Shown in pieces: positions 1 through 7,537 of a DNA stretch of 64,000 bases. The number at the start of each line of letters is the position of its first letter. Positions within the stretch are counted from its first letter, which is position 1. A program made the translations under genes and the position numbers. The notes under the pieces are model-generated. The model saw only the letters and a list, made by a program, of their open reading frames with translations. It ran no database searches and was not told where the DNA came from. This DNA is from CAAGNP01 sp045595965 (GTDB taxonomy: Bacteria > Bacteroidota > Bacteroidia > Bacteroidales > UBA932), in the NCBI GenBank assembly GCA_045595965.1, contig JAZOBN010000034.1, positions 4,738 to 68,737 of the forward strand. Direction: 5' to 3'.

Positions 1-1626
1 ATAGGATGCGGACCGGAGAATCCTATCGAGCCGGATATCAATGATGATGATATTGAAAATCCTATTCCGGATCCTGACCCAGAACCAGAACCAGAACCGG
101 AACCGAACCCGGATCCTGATCCTGACCCAGAACCTGAGCCGGAACCGAACCCGGACCCTGAACCGGAACCGGAGCCTGAGCCGGAAGAATCATACTATGT
201 TGAGGTTGCCGAGAGTTTCAGCGACTGGAGCGGAGATTATCTGATCACATACACCACCAGCAGTACTGTCACTGTCTTTGACTCGTTCAGCGACACCAGC
301 AAAGGCGCATCAGAAACAGACCTTATATCCCATCTCACATCAGAAGGGATACATTCCGACTATGGAGACCCTTACAAGGCAGTGATCAGCAATGTCGGAG
401 ATGGATACAGCGTATATCTGACGAATGTGGGATACCTCGGTCTTGAGAGCAGCAGCAACTCCATTTCAAGAAGCGATTCTGCTCCATCTGCATCCGATAC
501 AGATTATCTATGGAAATTCTCTTATAAGGATGGCGGAAGCGTATGGATGAGTAACGTCACCCATAGCAACAGAAGACTTCAGTGGAACGCCAGTGCTGAA
601 ATTTTCAGATGCTATACAGGCAGTCAGAAAGAAATAACTCTTTATCGCAGAGGCACTTCTACTGGCAGCGGCGTGCCGTCACCTGACCCTGACCCGGACC
701 CCGATCCCGATCCTGATCCTACACCTGATCCTGACCCCGATCCTGAACCTGATCCGGAACCGATCCCTGATCCCGAGCCTGGAATCAGCGGACAGTACGG
801 ATGGTATGAACTTCCTGTGATTGATTACTCGAAATCCGGGTCATATCTGATTGACAATAATGACAGAAACCTGTATTATGCCCATCACATGTGTGCGGGT
901 AATGAAACGGGGCCGGGAGGAAAGAAGGCAAGGAACTATACCGTTTGCTACAGCGCCGAGCATCACTGCCCTGTATGGGTGGCCGCACCGAGACATAGGA
1001 TGTATGAGAGCGGAGCCAGCAGGACTGATGCATACGGAAAGGATCCTTCAATTCCTTCAGACATACAGTATAGTTCAAAGAATACAGGCGGAGGATGCAA
1101 CAAGGGACATATGCTCGGTTCGGCAGAACGTCTGTCATCGACAGCCACCAACAAGCAGGTGTTCTATTATACCAATATCGCCCCTCAGTACTCCGATACA
1201 TTCAACACAGGCGGAGGCGGATGGAACACTCTTGAGGACTGGGTGGACGGCCAGGTATGTTCAGATACGCTATATGTAGTCATCGGAACGTATTTCGAGA
1301 CATATACGGACAGGCGCGGATATACTGACTCGCCCAAGACAATCAGTTTCGGAGGAAGAAACGACGTGACACGTCCGTCCATGTTCTATTATATACTCAT
1401 GAGAACAAAGAACGGAAATTCCGGCAAGGCTCTTTCAGAATGTACGACATCTGAGATCAAGTGTGCTGCATTCGTCAGAAGCCATAAGACTCCTAAGGGA
1501 GTGTCGGTCAGCGAGAAGGACATGATGTCAGTGAGCGACCTTGAAAAGCTGACAGGATTCACTTATTTCCCTAATGTGCCTCAGGCTCCAAAGAGCAGCT
1601 ACAAAGCATCGGAGTGGGGACTGTAA
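1..1626 (+). CDS. Surface DNA/RNA non-specific endonuclease lipoprotein (5' end outside window)
   Basis: The reading frame is open from base 1, so the start codon lies upstream; 541 residues are visible. The first residues, I-G-C-G, look like the end of a lipoprotein signal with the acylated Cys. An acidic Asp/Glu-Pro linker follows (residues about 23-62), then a roughly 165-residue module ending in the stretch RLQWN...FRCY, then a second Asp-Pro linker (about 229-261), then the nuclease. The nuclease domain carries N-K-G-H (His about 370 of the fragment) and YYTNIAPQ followed by WNTLEDWV, the His-Me-finger layout of the NUC1 family, where His is the general base and the Asn binds the metal. 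It probably degrades extracellular nucleic acid from the outer surface. The family call is strong; the role of the middle module is unknown. The DJ-1 family gene follows 23 bases downstream. Confidence 0.9.
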   Translation: MGCGPENPIEPDINDDDIENPIPDPDPEPEPEPEPNPDPDPDPEPEPEPNPDPEPEPEPEPEESYYVEVAESFSDWSGDYLITYTTSSTVTVFDSFSDTSKGASETDLISHLTSEGIHSDYGDPYKAVISNVGDGYSVYLTNVGYLGLESSSNSISRSDSAPSASDTDYLWKFSYKDGGSVWMSNVTHSNRRLQWNASAEIFRCYTGSQKEITLYRRGTSTGSGVPSPDPDPDPDPDPDPTPDPDPDPEPDPEPIPDPEPGISGQYGWYELPVIDYSKSGSYLIDNNDRNLYYAHHMCAGNETGPGGKKARNYTVCYSAEHHCPVWVAAPRHRMYESGASRTDAYGKDPSIPSDIQYSSKNTGGGCNKGHMLGSAERLSSTATNKQVFYYTNIAPQYSDTFNTGGGGWNTLEDWVDGQVCSDTLYVVIGTYFETYTDRRGYTDSPKTISFGGRNDVTRPSMFYYILMRTKNGNSGKALSECTTSEIKCAAFVRSHKTPKGVSVSEKDMMSVSDLEKLTGFTYFPNVPQAPKSSYKASEWGL

Positions 1627-1649
1627 CTAATTGAAACAAACCACATAAA

Positions 1650-2225
1650 ATGAAAGGAACATACATATTTCTGGCAGACGGCTTCGAGATTTCAGAGGCT
1701 CTGACCACTGTCAACATGCTCCGCAGAGGCGGAGTGAATGTAAAGACCGTATCCATCTATGACGACCGCATAGTGACCAGTTCCAACCGTATTCCGGTCG
1801 TGGCGGATATGGCTTTCGGAGAGTTCAAGGCATCCACGACCTTCGGTCCATGCCTTCCGTCGGATGTGATGATATTCCCTGGAGGAATGCCAGGCTCCGC
1901 AAATCTTGCGGCATTCGGAAAGCTCATGGACATAATGAAGCAGCATTATTCTGAAGGTGGAACTGTAGCAGCCATCTGTGCTGCACCGAGTGTCGTGCTT
2001 ACCATGCTTCCTGATATCAGCGGAAAGCGCATGACCTGCTATGACGGATTCGAGGATGCTCTCAGGGAAAAGGGCGCCGAATATGTCAGGGAAGGCATAG
2101 TAAAGGACGGCAACATGATCACAGGACGCGGACCTGGATGGGCACAGGAGTTCGGACTCACTATCCTGAGCCATATCAAGGGAGAAGAGACAACTGCCAA
2201 GGTAAGGGCGGGCCTTATGCTGTAG
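1650..2225 (+). CDS. DJ-1/PfpI family protein
   Basis: The 191-residue protein has the single-domain length of the DJ-1/YajL group. The nucleophile elbow AAICAAPS places the reactive Cys at residue 110, and the acidic partner expected near the N-terminus is present in GFEISEAL (Glu about 16). No signal peptide is visible, so it is cytosolic. Members act as glyoxalases, deglycases or oxidative-stress proteins, and the exact activity cannot be told from sequence. It follows the nuclease gene closely and converges on the permease gene with a 10-base gap, leaving no room for a separate terminator. Confidence 0.88.
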   Translation: MKGTYIFLADGFEISEALTTVNMLRRGGVNVKTVSIYDDRIVTSSNRIPVVADMAFGEFKASTTFGPCLPSDVMIFPGGMPGSANLAAFGKLMDIMKQHYSEGGTVAAICAAPSVVLTMLPDISGKRMTCYDGFEDALREKGAEYVREGIVKDGNMITGRGPGWAQEFGLTILSHIKGEETTAKVRAGLML

Positions 2226-2235
2226 GCCCCTGGAA

Positions 2236-3021
2236 TCACTTCTTTATGAACAGAACCGCCATCAGCGGAAGAGCTATTATAGCCATGGTGGCGCTAATAG
2301 GAAGATAGATTCCGAAATTCACATATTTCACAACCAAATAAGTCGTCAGAAGAAGGCCGACGCCCATGACACTCGATATGAGATAGTGTCTGCGGATGTC
2401 GGCACTTCTGCATATTATCCTGCTCAGGTTGGGCACTCCGAGTGAAATGAATCCTATAGGTCCGCAGATTGAAACGGAACTGGTCACAAGAAACATGATT
2501 GCAAGCAGAAGCAGAGCCTTTTTGAGGTTAGACAGTTCTATTTCACCGTTGAAATGTCTTGTCAGAGACTTAGATGACCATATTGCGGCTGTCATTCCGA
2601 CCAGGAAGAGAATAAGAGAGAAGATGATGTCGGCATCTGTCACGCCTTCCATATTGAAGTTTGCTGCACCCCAGAGATAATACTGCCTGAGAAGGTCTCC
2701 GTTTGGGGCGTTCGTGACCACAATCGTACCTAATGAGCCTATGAATGTTCCGAAGAGGATTCCGAAGGTTATCAGATTCTGGGTACTGACGCGCATGGTG
2801 ACAAAGAAGCATACGATAGTACAGAGCAGTGTGCATATGAAACTTCCGACAGTCAGGGAGCACCATCCGGACATTGTGGCTGCAGCTGCCCCGAGACATG
2901 CAGCGCTCCCCAGTCCGAGACTATATACGTCCCCAAGCTGGTTGCGCCACAGATACTGCATCTGAATGCCTCCTACAGGAAGTGCTATTCCTGATATTAT
3001 CACATAAAGAATACTGAGCAT
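2236..3021 (-). CDS. FecCD/BtuC-type ABC transporter permease, short at the N-terminus
   Basis: The 261-residue, very hydrophobic protein aligns with BtuC/FhuB/FecCD permeases. The N-terminal part around QMQYLWRNQLGD matches the family segment GAVMQxLxxNPLA, and GPIGFISLGVPNLSR matches the conserved GxIGFIGLxxPHxxR near the C-terminus, with the usual His replaced by Asn. Family members are about 325-335 residues; this one begins about 60 residues late, so the first membrane helix and first periplasmic loop are absent. It lies 10 bases after btuB and is probably co-transcribed under the cobalamin riboswitch. No ABC ATPase or substrate-binding protein is encoded next to it, so it must use partners from elsewhere or be a relic. 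Family assignment is good; function is uncertain. Confidence 0.8.
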   Translation of the reverse strand: MLSILYVIISGIALPVGGIQMQYLWRNQLGDVYSLGLGSAACLGAAAATMSGWCSLTVGSFICTLLCTIVCFFVTMRVSTQNLITFGILFGTFIGSLGTIVVTNAPNGDLLRQYYLWGAANFNMEGVTDADIIFSLILFLVGMTAAIWSSKSLTRHFNGEIELSNLKKALLLLAIMFLVTSSVSICGPIGFISLGVPNLSRIICRSADIRRHYLISSVMGVGLLLTTYLVVKYVNFGIYLPISATMAIIALPLMAVLFIKK

Positions 3022-3031
3022 ATTTCAATCG

Positions 3032-4861
3032 TTAAAAAGAGTAAGAAATCCCGCATATGATACTTCGGCCCGGCATCGGATAGCCGCTTACAGTCTCATA
3101 CCGGCAGTCAAGGATATTCCTGAGAGAAACATTCAGTTCCATGTTGCCGGCCATTGCTGATGAAAATATCTTTCCAAGGGAAAGGTCCAATGTATTCCAG
3201 TCCTTGAGAGGACCATATCCGTCAGAACGGCCGCTGCGCAGCTGCCAGACAGGATAAAGACTCCATCCTTTCCATGAGAGGGAACCGGAGAGTACGATTG
3301 TATGTCTTGCAATGTATGGAACAGCATTGCCATATGAAACTGAACCTGGAGTAATGTCAACAGCTGACTGCCATGTGTACTTTGTTTCAAATGCAGCTCT
3401 CAATTCTTCTGAGCAGTAATCTGCTCCGGCTATGACATCGGTACCGACAGAGCGGACCTTGCCGATATTATATGGAAGCCATACGTTCGGATTGTCTTCG
3501 GTCGGAGCTGAAATGATCTTGTCTGTCAGATAATTGCAGAAGCAGTCCAGCTTTGCCTTTACAGTCCAGCAGGAAGTCATTCTTCTGTTGAAATCGACAC
3601 CGAGATTCAGCATCCATGCATCTTCAGGACGCAGTCCCGGATTTCCATAGCCCACATAATAGAGTTCATTGAATGTCGGCATTCTGTATGCTCTTCTTGC
3701 AAATGCGACTATGTTCATTCCCTTGCTCACAGCATATCTGATGTCTGCCGAGGGTGAGAACGCTCCCCTTGCAAGACCCTCCATGTCAATGATTCCCATA
3801 TATTCCAATGCAAGGTCCGCAGAGAAGCGCTGGAGTCTGAATGACGATGCAAGTGCACCTAAGGCAGTAAGTCTTGAAGCAAGATAATTCGTGGATTTCA
3901 GATGATCCCACTGCAGATCTGCCGCCAATGACATCTTCCACCAGTCCTTTACACGGAAATCATGTGCCGAGTTGAGCTGTATTTCAGTCTGGCCATATCG
4001 GCTGTCTCCCCATGAACCTGCATATTCGATGTCATCATAGGAAGCCTTTGCACTGAGTCTGATCGCATATAAAGAGGACACCTGCCTGCCGAGTGTTCCC
4101 TGAAGAAACATGTTATGGTCTTTCTGTCTGTCTTCAGTGGGATAACTGACAGAACCGGGTGTACCTCTTTCAGATCCGTTGTAATATGCCTTCAGGTGGT
4201 AGTCCCCTCCCCGGACTGCACCAAAAAGGTCAAGGCCCGCGCGTATCTGCTTCAGGTCATTGTTGGTCCTGCATGCTTCGTCAGAATATCTGTAGTCTCC
4301 TTCACTGAGCACTCCCGACACATTTGCAGAGAGAGAAATATCGTCAGACAGACGGTAGTCAAGACGCAGACGGGGGATGTATGTGTCGAATGAGCCGGCC
4401 TGCAATGCTGCTCTGACTGATACCGGAGACTTGTCGAAACAAGGTCTTGCCGTATTGAACGAAATGCTGTTCTGAGCATAATCCACGACTGCCGTGCTGA
4501 AATTCCAGGTATCTAACATTCCTATGTCATTCTGTCCTGACTGGACATTGCCGACACGTACTCCGTCTACATAAATGGCAGTGTGGGCACTTCCCATTCC
4601 CCTGAGACTCACAGTCTTGAGCCCGGCTGCACCTCCATTGTCCCCTACATGGAGACTTGTACTGTGCTGCAGAATGTCTGAAACGGAAAACGAATGATTG
4701 AGCGACAGGGTGTCTCTTCGTGAAACGACCACCCCTTTGTCAGCTGTTACAGTCACTGCATGCAGTGAATCTGAGACCGGAAACTCTGTTCCGGCCGACG
4801 GCACTTCAAAAAGAAGTCCCGCAGAAAGGATTAAAGATAATAACATATGTAACGCCTTCAC
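3032..4861 (-). CDS. btuB: TonB-dependent outer-membrane receptor, BtuB-like (cobalamin/corrinoid)
   Basis: The 609-residue protein has a signal peptide (about residues 1-23), a plug domain (about 35-150, with SVSDILQHSTS and the LRGMGSAHTAIYVDGVRVG segment) and a beta-barrel ending in Phe (GISYSF), as in TonB-dependent receptors. The length suits BtuB (about 600) better than SusC (about 1000). The start codon is GTG; an in-frame ATG five codons later (base 4846) is an alternative. The cobalamin riboswitch in its leader identifies the substrate as a corrinoid. A sequence reading GGCAGG ends five bases before the GTG and could be a Shine-Dalgarno site. The permease gene follows after 10 bases. 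Confidence 0.9.
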   Translation of the reverse strand: MKALHMLLSLILSAGLLFEVPSAGTEFPVSDSLHAVTVTADKGVVVSRRDTLSLNHSFSVSDILQHSTSLHVGDNGGAAGLKTVSLRGMGSAHTAIYVDGVRVGNVQSGQNDIGMLDTWNFSTAVVDYAQNSISFNTARPCFDKSPVSVRAALQAGSFDTYIPRLRLDYRLSDDISLSANVSGVLSEGDYRYSDEACRTNNDLKQIRAGLDLFGAVRGGDYHLKAYYNGSERGTPGSVSYPTEDRQKDHNMFLQGTLGRQVSSLYAIRLSAKASYDDIEYAGSWGDSRYGQTEIQLNSAHDFRVKDWWKMSLAADLQWDHLKSTNYLASRLTALGALASSFRLQRFSADLALEYMGIIDMEGLARGAFSPSADIRYAVSKGMNIVAFARRAYRMPTFNELYYVGYGNPGLRPEDAWMLNLGVDFNRRMTSCWTVKAKLDCFCNYLTDKIISAPTEDNPNVWLPYNIGKVRSVGTDVIAGADYCSEELRAAFETKYTWQSAVDITPGSVSYGNAVPYIARHTIVLSGSLSWKGWSLYPVWQLRSGRSDGYGPLKDWNTLDLSLGKIFSSAMAGNMELNVSLRNILDCRYETVSGYPMPGRSIICGISYSF

Positions 4862-4895
4862 AGAAACCTGCCCCCGGGCTTCTTTTGTTTGACTT

Positions 4896-5061
4896 GACTA
4901 TGGCAGGTCTTCGGACTTATCTCCGTCCGGTCATCGATGAAACCGGAGTCTCCGGCGCCTTCTCACGGCACGAGGCCGCAATGGCATATTGCCGGGACAT
5001 AAGGAGTTTACCGCTGCGGGCACAGTTCCGGATTCACACCGGATTCCCTTGCTCCATAGTC
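4896..5061 (-). promoter_or_regulatory. Cobalamin riboswitch upstream of btuB
   Basis: On the minus strand the leader holds the hallmark blocks in order: GGGAATCCGGTGTGAATCC, then CCCGCAGCGGTAA, then AGTCCGAAGACCTGCC, closely matching the E. coli btuB leader. The outermost stem P1 is explicit: GACTATGG (5061-5054) pairs with CCATAGTC (4903-4896), eight base pairs, which sets the borders used here. The element lies 35 bases before the btuB GTG and only 17 bases after the stop of the phosphatase gene, so transcription may enter from the alr operon. By family knowledge adenosyl- or other cobalamins bind and repress the gene downstream. Confidence 0.93.
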
Positions 5062-5072
5062 CATATTGAATT

Positions 5073-5095
5073 CTGAAGCTATCTTTCTGCTTCAG
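5073..5095 (-). terminator. Short hairpin over the phosphatase stop codon
   Basis: CTGAAGC and GCTTCAG form a perfect 7-bp stem with a 9-base loop spanning the stop codon of the phosphatase gene. No U-run follows, so it may be a weak terminator, an RNA-stability hairpin or chance. It separates the alr-phosphatase unit from the cobalamin riboswitch. Confidence 0.25.
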
Positions 5096-5570
5096 CTATA
5101 GCATCATACAGATTGCGGCATCCGTCTTCAAGAAGATCGAGGACAAGGCCGAATCCTTCAGTTCCCATATAATACGGGTCAGGAATGTATGACATTTTCC
5201 TGACTTTGAGAAAATCTGCCATACGGCGGATCTTGTGAGTGGCCTCGACTGACGGAGCCAGATGCATCAGGTCTTCATAGTTCTGGTCATCCATCGCTAT
5301 TATCAGGTCAAAATCCAGGAAATCCAGGGAAGATACCTGGCGCGCACGATGAGTCAGCCCGAAACCGCGGTACATGGCCGCAGTCCTCATGCGACGGTCC
5401 GGCAGTTCTCCACGATGTCCTCCATATGTGCCGGCCGAATCAGCTTCGATTCTGTCTGACATCCCGTTTTCTCTGACTATATGTTCAAATATGCCCTGAG
5501 CTGCCGGAGAACGGCATATGTTCCCGAGGCACACGAAAAGGACTTTGTATCTGTTGTTTACTTCTTTCAT
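5079..5570 (-). CDS. Low-molecular-weight protein-tyrosine phosphatase
   Basis: The 163-residue protein has the complete family signature: the P-loop VCLGNICRSP near the N-terminus (nucleophilic Cys, then Arg) and the general-acid Asp in IPDPYYMG toward the C-terminus. It is a cytosolic single-domain enzyme of normal length that dephosphorylates phosphotyrosine; in bacteria relatives often act on capsule-associated tyrosine kinases, but none is encoded here. Its start codon overlaps the alr stop in the arrangement ATGA, so the two are translationally coupled. Confidence 0.93.
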   Translation of the reverse strand: MKEVNNRYKVLFVCLGNICRSPAAQGIFEHIVRENGMSDRIEADSAGTYGGHRGELPDRRMRTAAMYRGFGLTHRARQVSSLDFLDFDLIIAMDDQNYEDLMHLAPSVEATHKIRRMADFLKVRKMSYIPDPYYMGTEGFGLVLDLLEDGCRNLYDAIAEAER

Positions 5571-6676
5571 TTTACAATTATTCTTTCAATTCTGCGTGGA
5601 ACTGATGTGAGGATCTCATATGGGATCGTACCTAAGGTCTCCGCAAGCTCGGTTATGGTAGGATCCTCACCGAATATCGTCACAGTATCCCCTACCTTGA
5701 CATCAAGTCCTGTCACATCAAGCATGCACATATCCATGCAGATGTTTCCTATTGTCGGCACCCTGTGTCCGTTGACGCTGAATATGCCTTTCCCGCAACT
5801 GAGGTGTCTGTCTACTCCGTCAGCATATCCTACAGGGATGGTCGCAATCACAGTCCCATCCGGTGCTATCTGTCCGCAACGTCCATATCCTATCGTGCCG
5901 TCCTCCGGTCTCAGAGACTTGACCTGAAGCACCTTGCACTTGAATGAAGCGACGGGGGCAAGCCTGTTTCCCGGGATGGCGCTGACTCCATATATTCCTA
6001 TGCCCAGACGGACCATGTCGAACTGATACTGAGGGAACCTTTCTATTCCGGCCGAATTGAGAATGTGATACATCGGACGATAGCCCAGGGCTGATGAAAG
6101 ACGGTCTGCATTGTACTTGAACAGTTCCACCTGACTGAGAGTAAAGTCGTCACATGAAGGATCGTCTGCAGCTGCAAGGTGCGAGTAAACCGACTTTATC
6201 CTGACAGACCTGCATTCCTTCATGAAATCCATAAGCTCCTGAAGCTCGTCTGTCATGAATCCGAGACGGTGCATTCCTGTATCGAGCTTGATATGTACAG
6301 GGAAATCCGTGATGCCTCTTTTCTCAAGCACTTCGCACAACACTTTCAGTGAATACATGTTCGGAATGCCTGGCTCAAGTCCATAGTTGATGATCTGCTC
6401 AAACGAATCAGTGCCGGCTGTCAGCACCATGACAGGGGAATTGATGCCGGCCTGACGCAGCTCCATACCCTCCACAGGATAGGCTACAGCAAGGTAGTCA
6501 GCACCTGATGTCTCCATCAGACGGGCAAACTCAACCGCTCCATGACCATATGCATTGGCCTTTACCAGCACAAGCAGTCTGGTTGAAGATTCAAGCTTTG
6601 ACCTGAAATATCTGTAGTTTTCCTGACATCCTTCCAGACTGATCTCAAGTCTTGAGAAATCACTGTTGATATACAT
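5567..6676 (-). CDS. alr: Alanine racemase
   Basis: This pyridoxal-phosphate enzyme interconverts L- and D-alanine for peptidoglycan. The 369-residue length is typical. The PLP lysine lies in LVKANAYGHG (Lys39), substrate-binding segments KLDTGMHRLGF and the catalytic tyrosine region IGYGRCGQI are present, and the C-terminal beta domain includes PTIGNICMDMCMLDV. It is the first gene of a two-gene unit with the phosphatase. A -7 promoter box lies about 49 bases upstream. Confidence 0.96.
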   Translation of the reverse strand: MYINSDFSRLEISLEGCQENYRYFRSKLESSTRLLVLVKANAYGHGAVEFARLMETSGADYLAVAYPVEGMELRQAGINSPVMVLTAGTDSFEQIINYGLEPGIPNMYSLKVLCEVLEKRGITDFPVHIKLDTGMHRLGFMTDELQELMDFMKECRSVRIKSVYSHLAAADDPSCDDFTLSQVELFKYNADRLSSALGYRPMYHILNSAGIERFPQYQFDMVRLGIGIYGVSAIPGNRLAPVASFKCKVLQVKSLRPEDGTIGYGRCGQIAPDGTVIATIPVGYADGVDRHLSCGKGIFSVNGHRVPTIGNICMDMCMLDVTGLDVKVGDTVTIFGEDPTITELAETLGTIPYEILTSVPRRIERIIVK

Positions 6677-6724
6677 TTCAATTCAATTTTATGCGACAAT
6701 TACATCTGTCGTCTGAACATCCTG

Positions 6725-6732
6725 CAAATTTA
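6725..6732 (-). promoter_or_regulatory. -7 promoter box for alr
   Basis: Minus-strand TAAATTTG matches the Bacteroidetes -7 consensus TAnnTTTG exactly, 49 bases before the alr start. No clear TTTG -33 box is found at the usual spacing. Confidence 0.4.
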
Positions 6733-6852
6733 CTAAATTATCCGAGAAACATATAATTTATATCAATTGCATGGTTTTTGTATGGTGATAACCTTTTGCA
6801 TATCGTTTTTTATTCGTATTTTTAACCTTTAATTATTTAAGAGAAACAAGAA

Positions 6853-7524
6853 ATGAGTATCTGGACTATAATGCTCCTTGTCATGGTTCTGAGTTTCATC
6901 ATCCAACAGATGCTGCAGAGCCGCTTCCGCAAGTATTCACAAGTACCGGTTGCCAACGGCATGTCAGGAGCCGAGGTCGCTCAGAAGATGCTGAATGACC
7001 ATGGCATTTATGATGTAAAGGTGGTTCCCGCAAGAGGTATGCTGACAGACCACTACAATCCCCAGACAAAGACAGTCGCTCTGAGCGAGGGTGTCTATGC
7101 AAGCAGGAGTGTGGCTGCAGCTGCAGTGGCTGCCCATGAGTGTGGCCATGCAGTACAGCATGCAATGGGATATGCGCCTCTCAGAATGCGTTCCGCACTC
7201 GTGCCGTTCGTAAGCTTTGCTTCCAACATTGTGCAATGGGTGCTGCTGCTTGGAGTCATTATGGTGGAGGCATTCCCGCTTCTGTTATGGATCGGTATAA
7301 TCCTGTTTGCCTCAACAACTCTTTTCAGTTTCATCACTCTCCCGGTAGAAATCAACGCCAGCAGCAGAGCCGTTTCATGGCTTGGTAATACCGGAATCAC
7401 TGATTCAAGGACTTCTCCCATGGCTGTGGATGCTCTGAAATGGGCTGCATATACATATGTGGTAGCGGCTCTTGGCTCCCTCGCCACACTTCTTTACTAC
7501 ATCGGCATTGCACGCAGAGATTAA
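6853..7524 (+). CDS. YugP-type membrane zinc metallopeptidase
   Basis: The 223-residue protein contains the zinc-binding motif HECGHAVQHAMGY after about 90 residues, the signature of the YugP-like family (Zn_peptidase_2). Membrane segments lie at the extreme N-terminus, at about residues 118-160 and near the C-terminus (YVVAALGSLATLLYYIGI), so the active site faces a membrane surface. The final segment retains SSRAV and TDSRTSPMAVDALKWAAYTYV, which are usual for the family. Substrates are unknown. The next gene, an M16 peptidase, starts 13 bases later, so the two peptidases are probably co-transcribed. Confidence 0.85.
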   Translation: MSIWTIMLLVMVLSFIIQQMLQSRFRKYSQVPVANGMSGAEVAQKMLNDHGIYDVKVVPARGMLTDHYNPQTKTVALSEGVYASRSVAAAAVAAHECGHAVQHAMGYAPLRMRSALVPFVSFASNIVQWVLLLGVIMVEAFPLLLWIGIILFASTTLFSFITLPVEINASSRAVSWLGNTGITDSRTSPMAVDALKWAAYTYVVAALGSLATLLYYIGIARRD

Positions 7525-7537
7525 CTAATTCCCCAAT

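Noticed and set aside
67..186. Short tandem repeats that at first look like a repeat array
   Set aside because: They are in-frame Asp/Glu-Pro codons of the surface nuclease linker (likewise 685-783), not a CRISPR or satellite array.
785..1201. Open frame of 138 codons on the minus strand inside the nuclease gene
   Set aside because: It lies opposite a strongly supported domain and its product has no recognisable pattern; a shadow frame.
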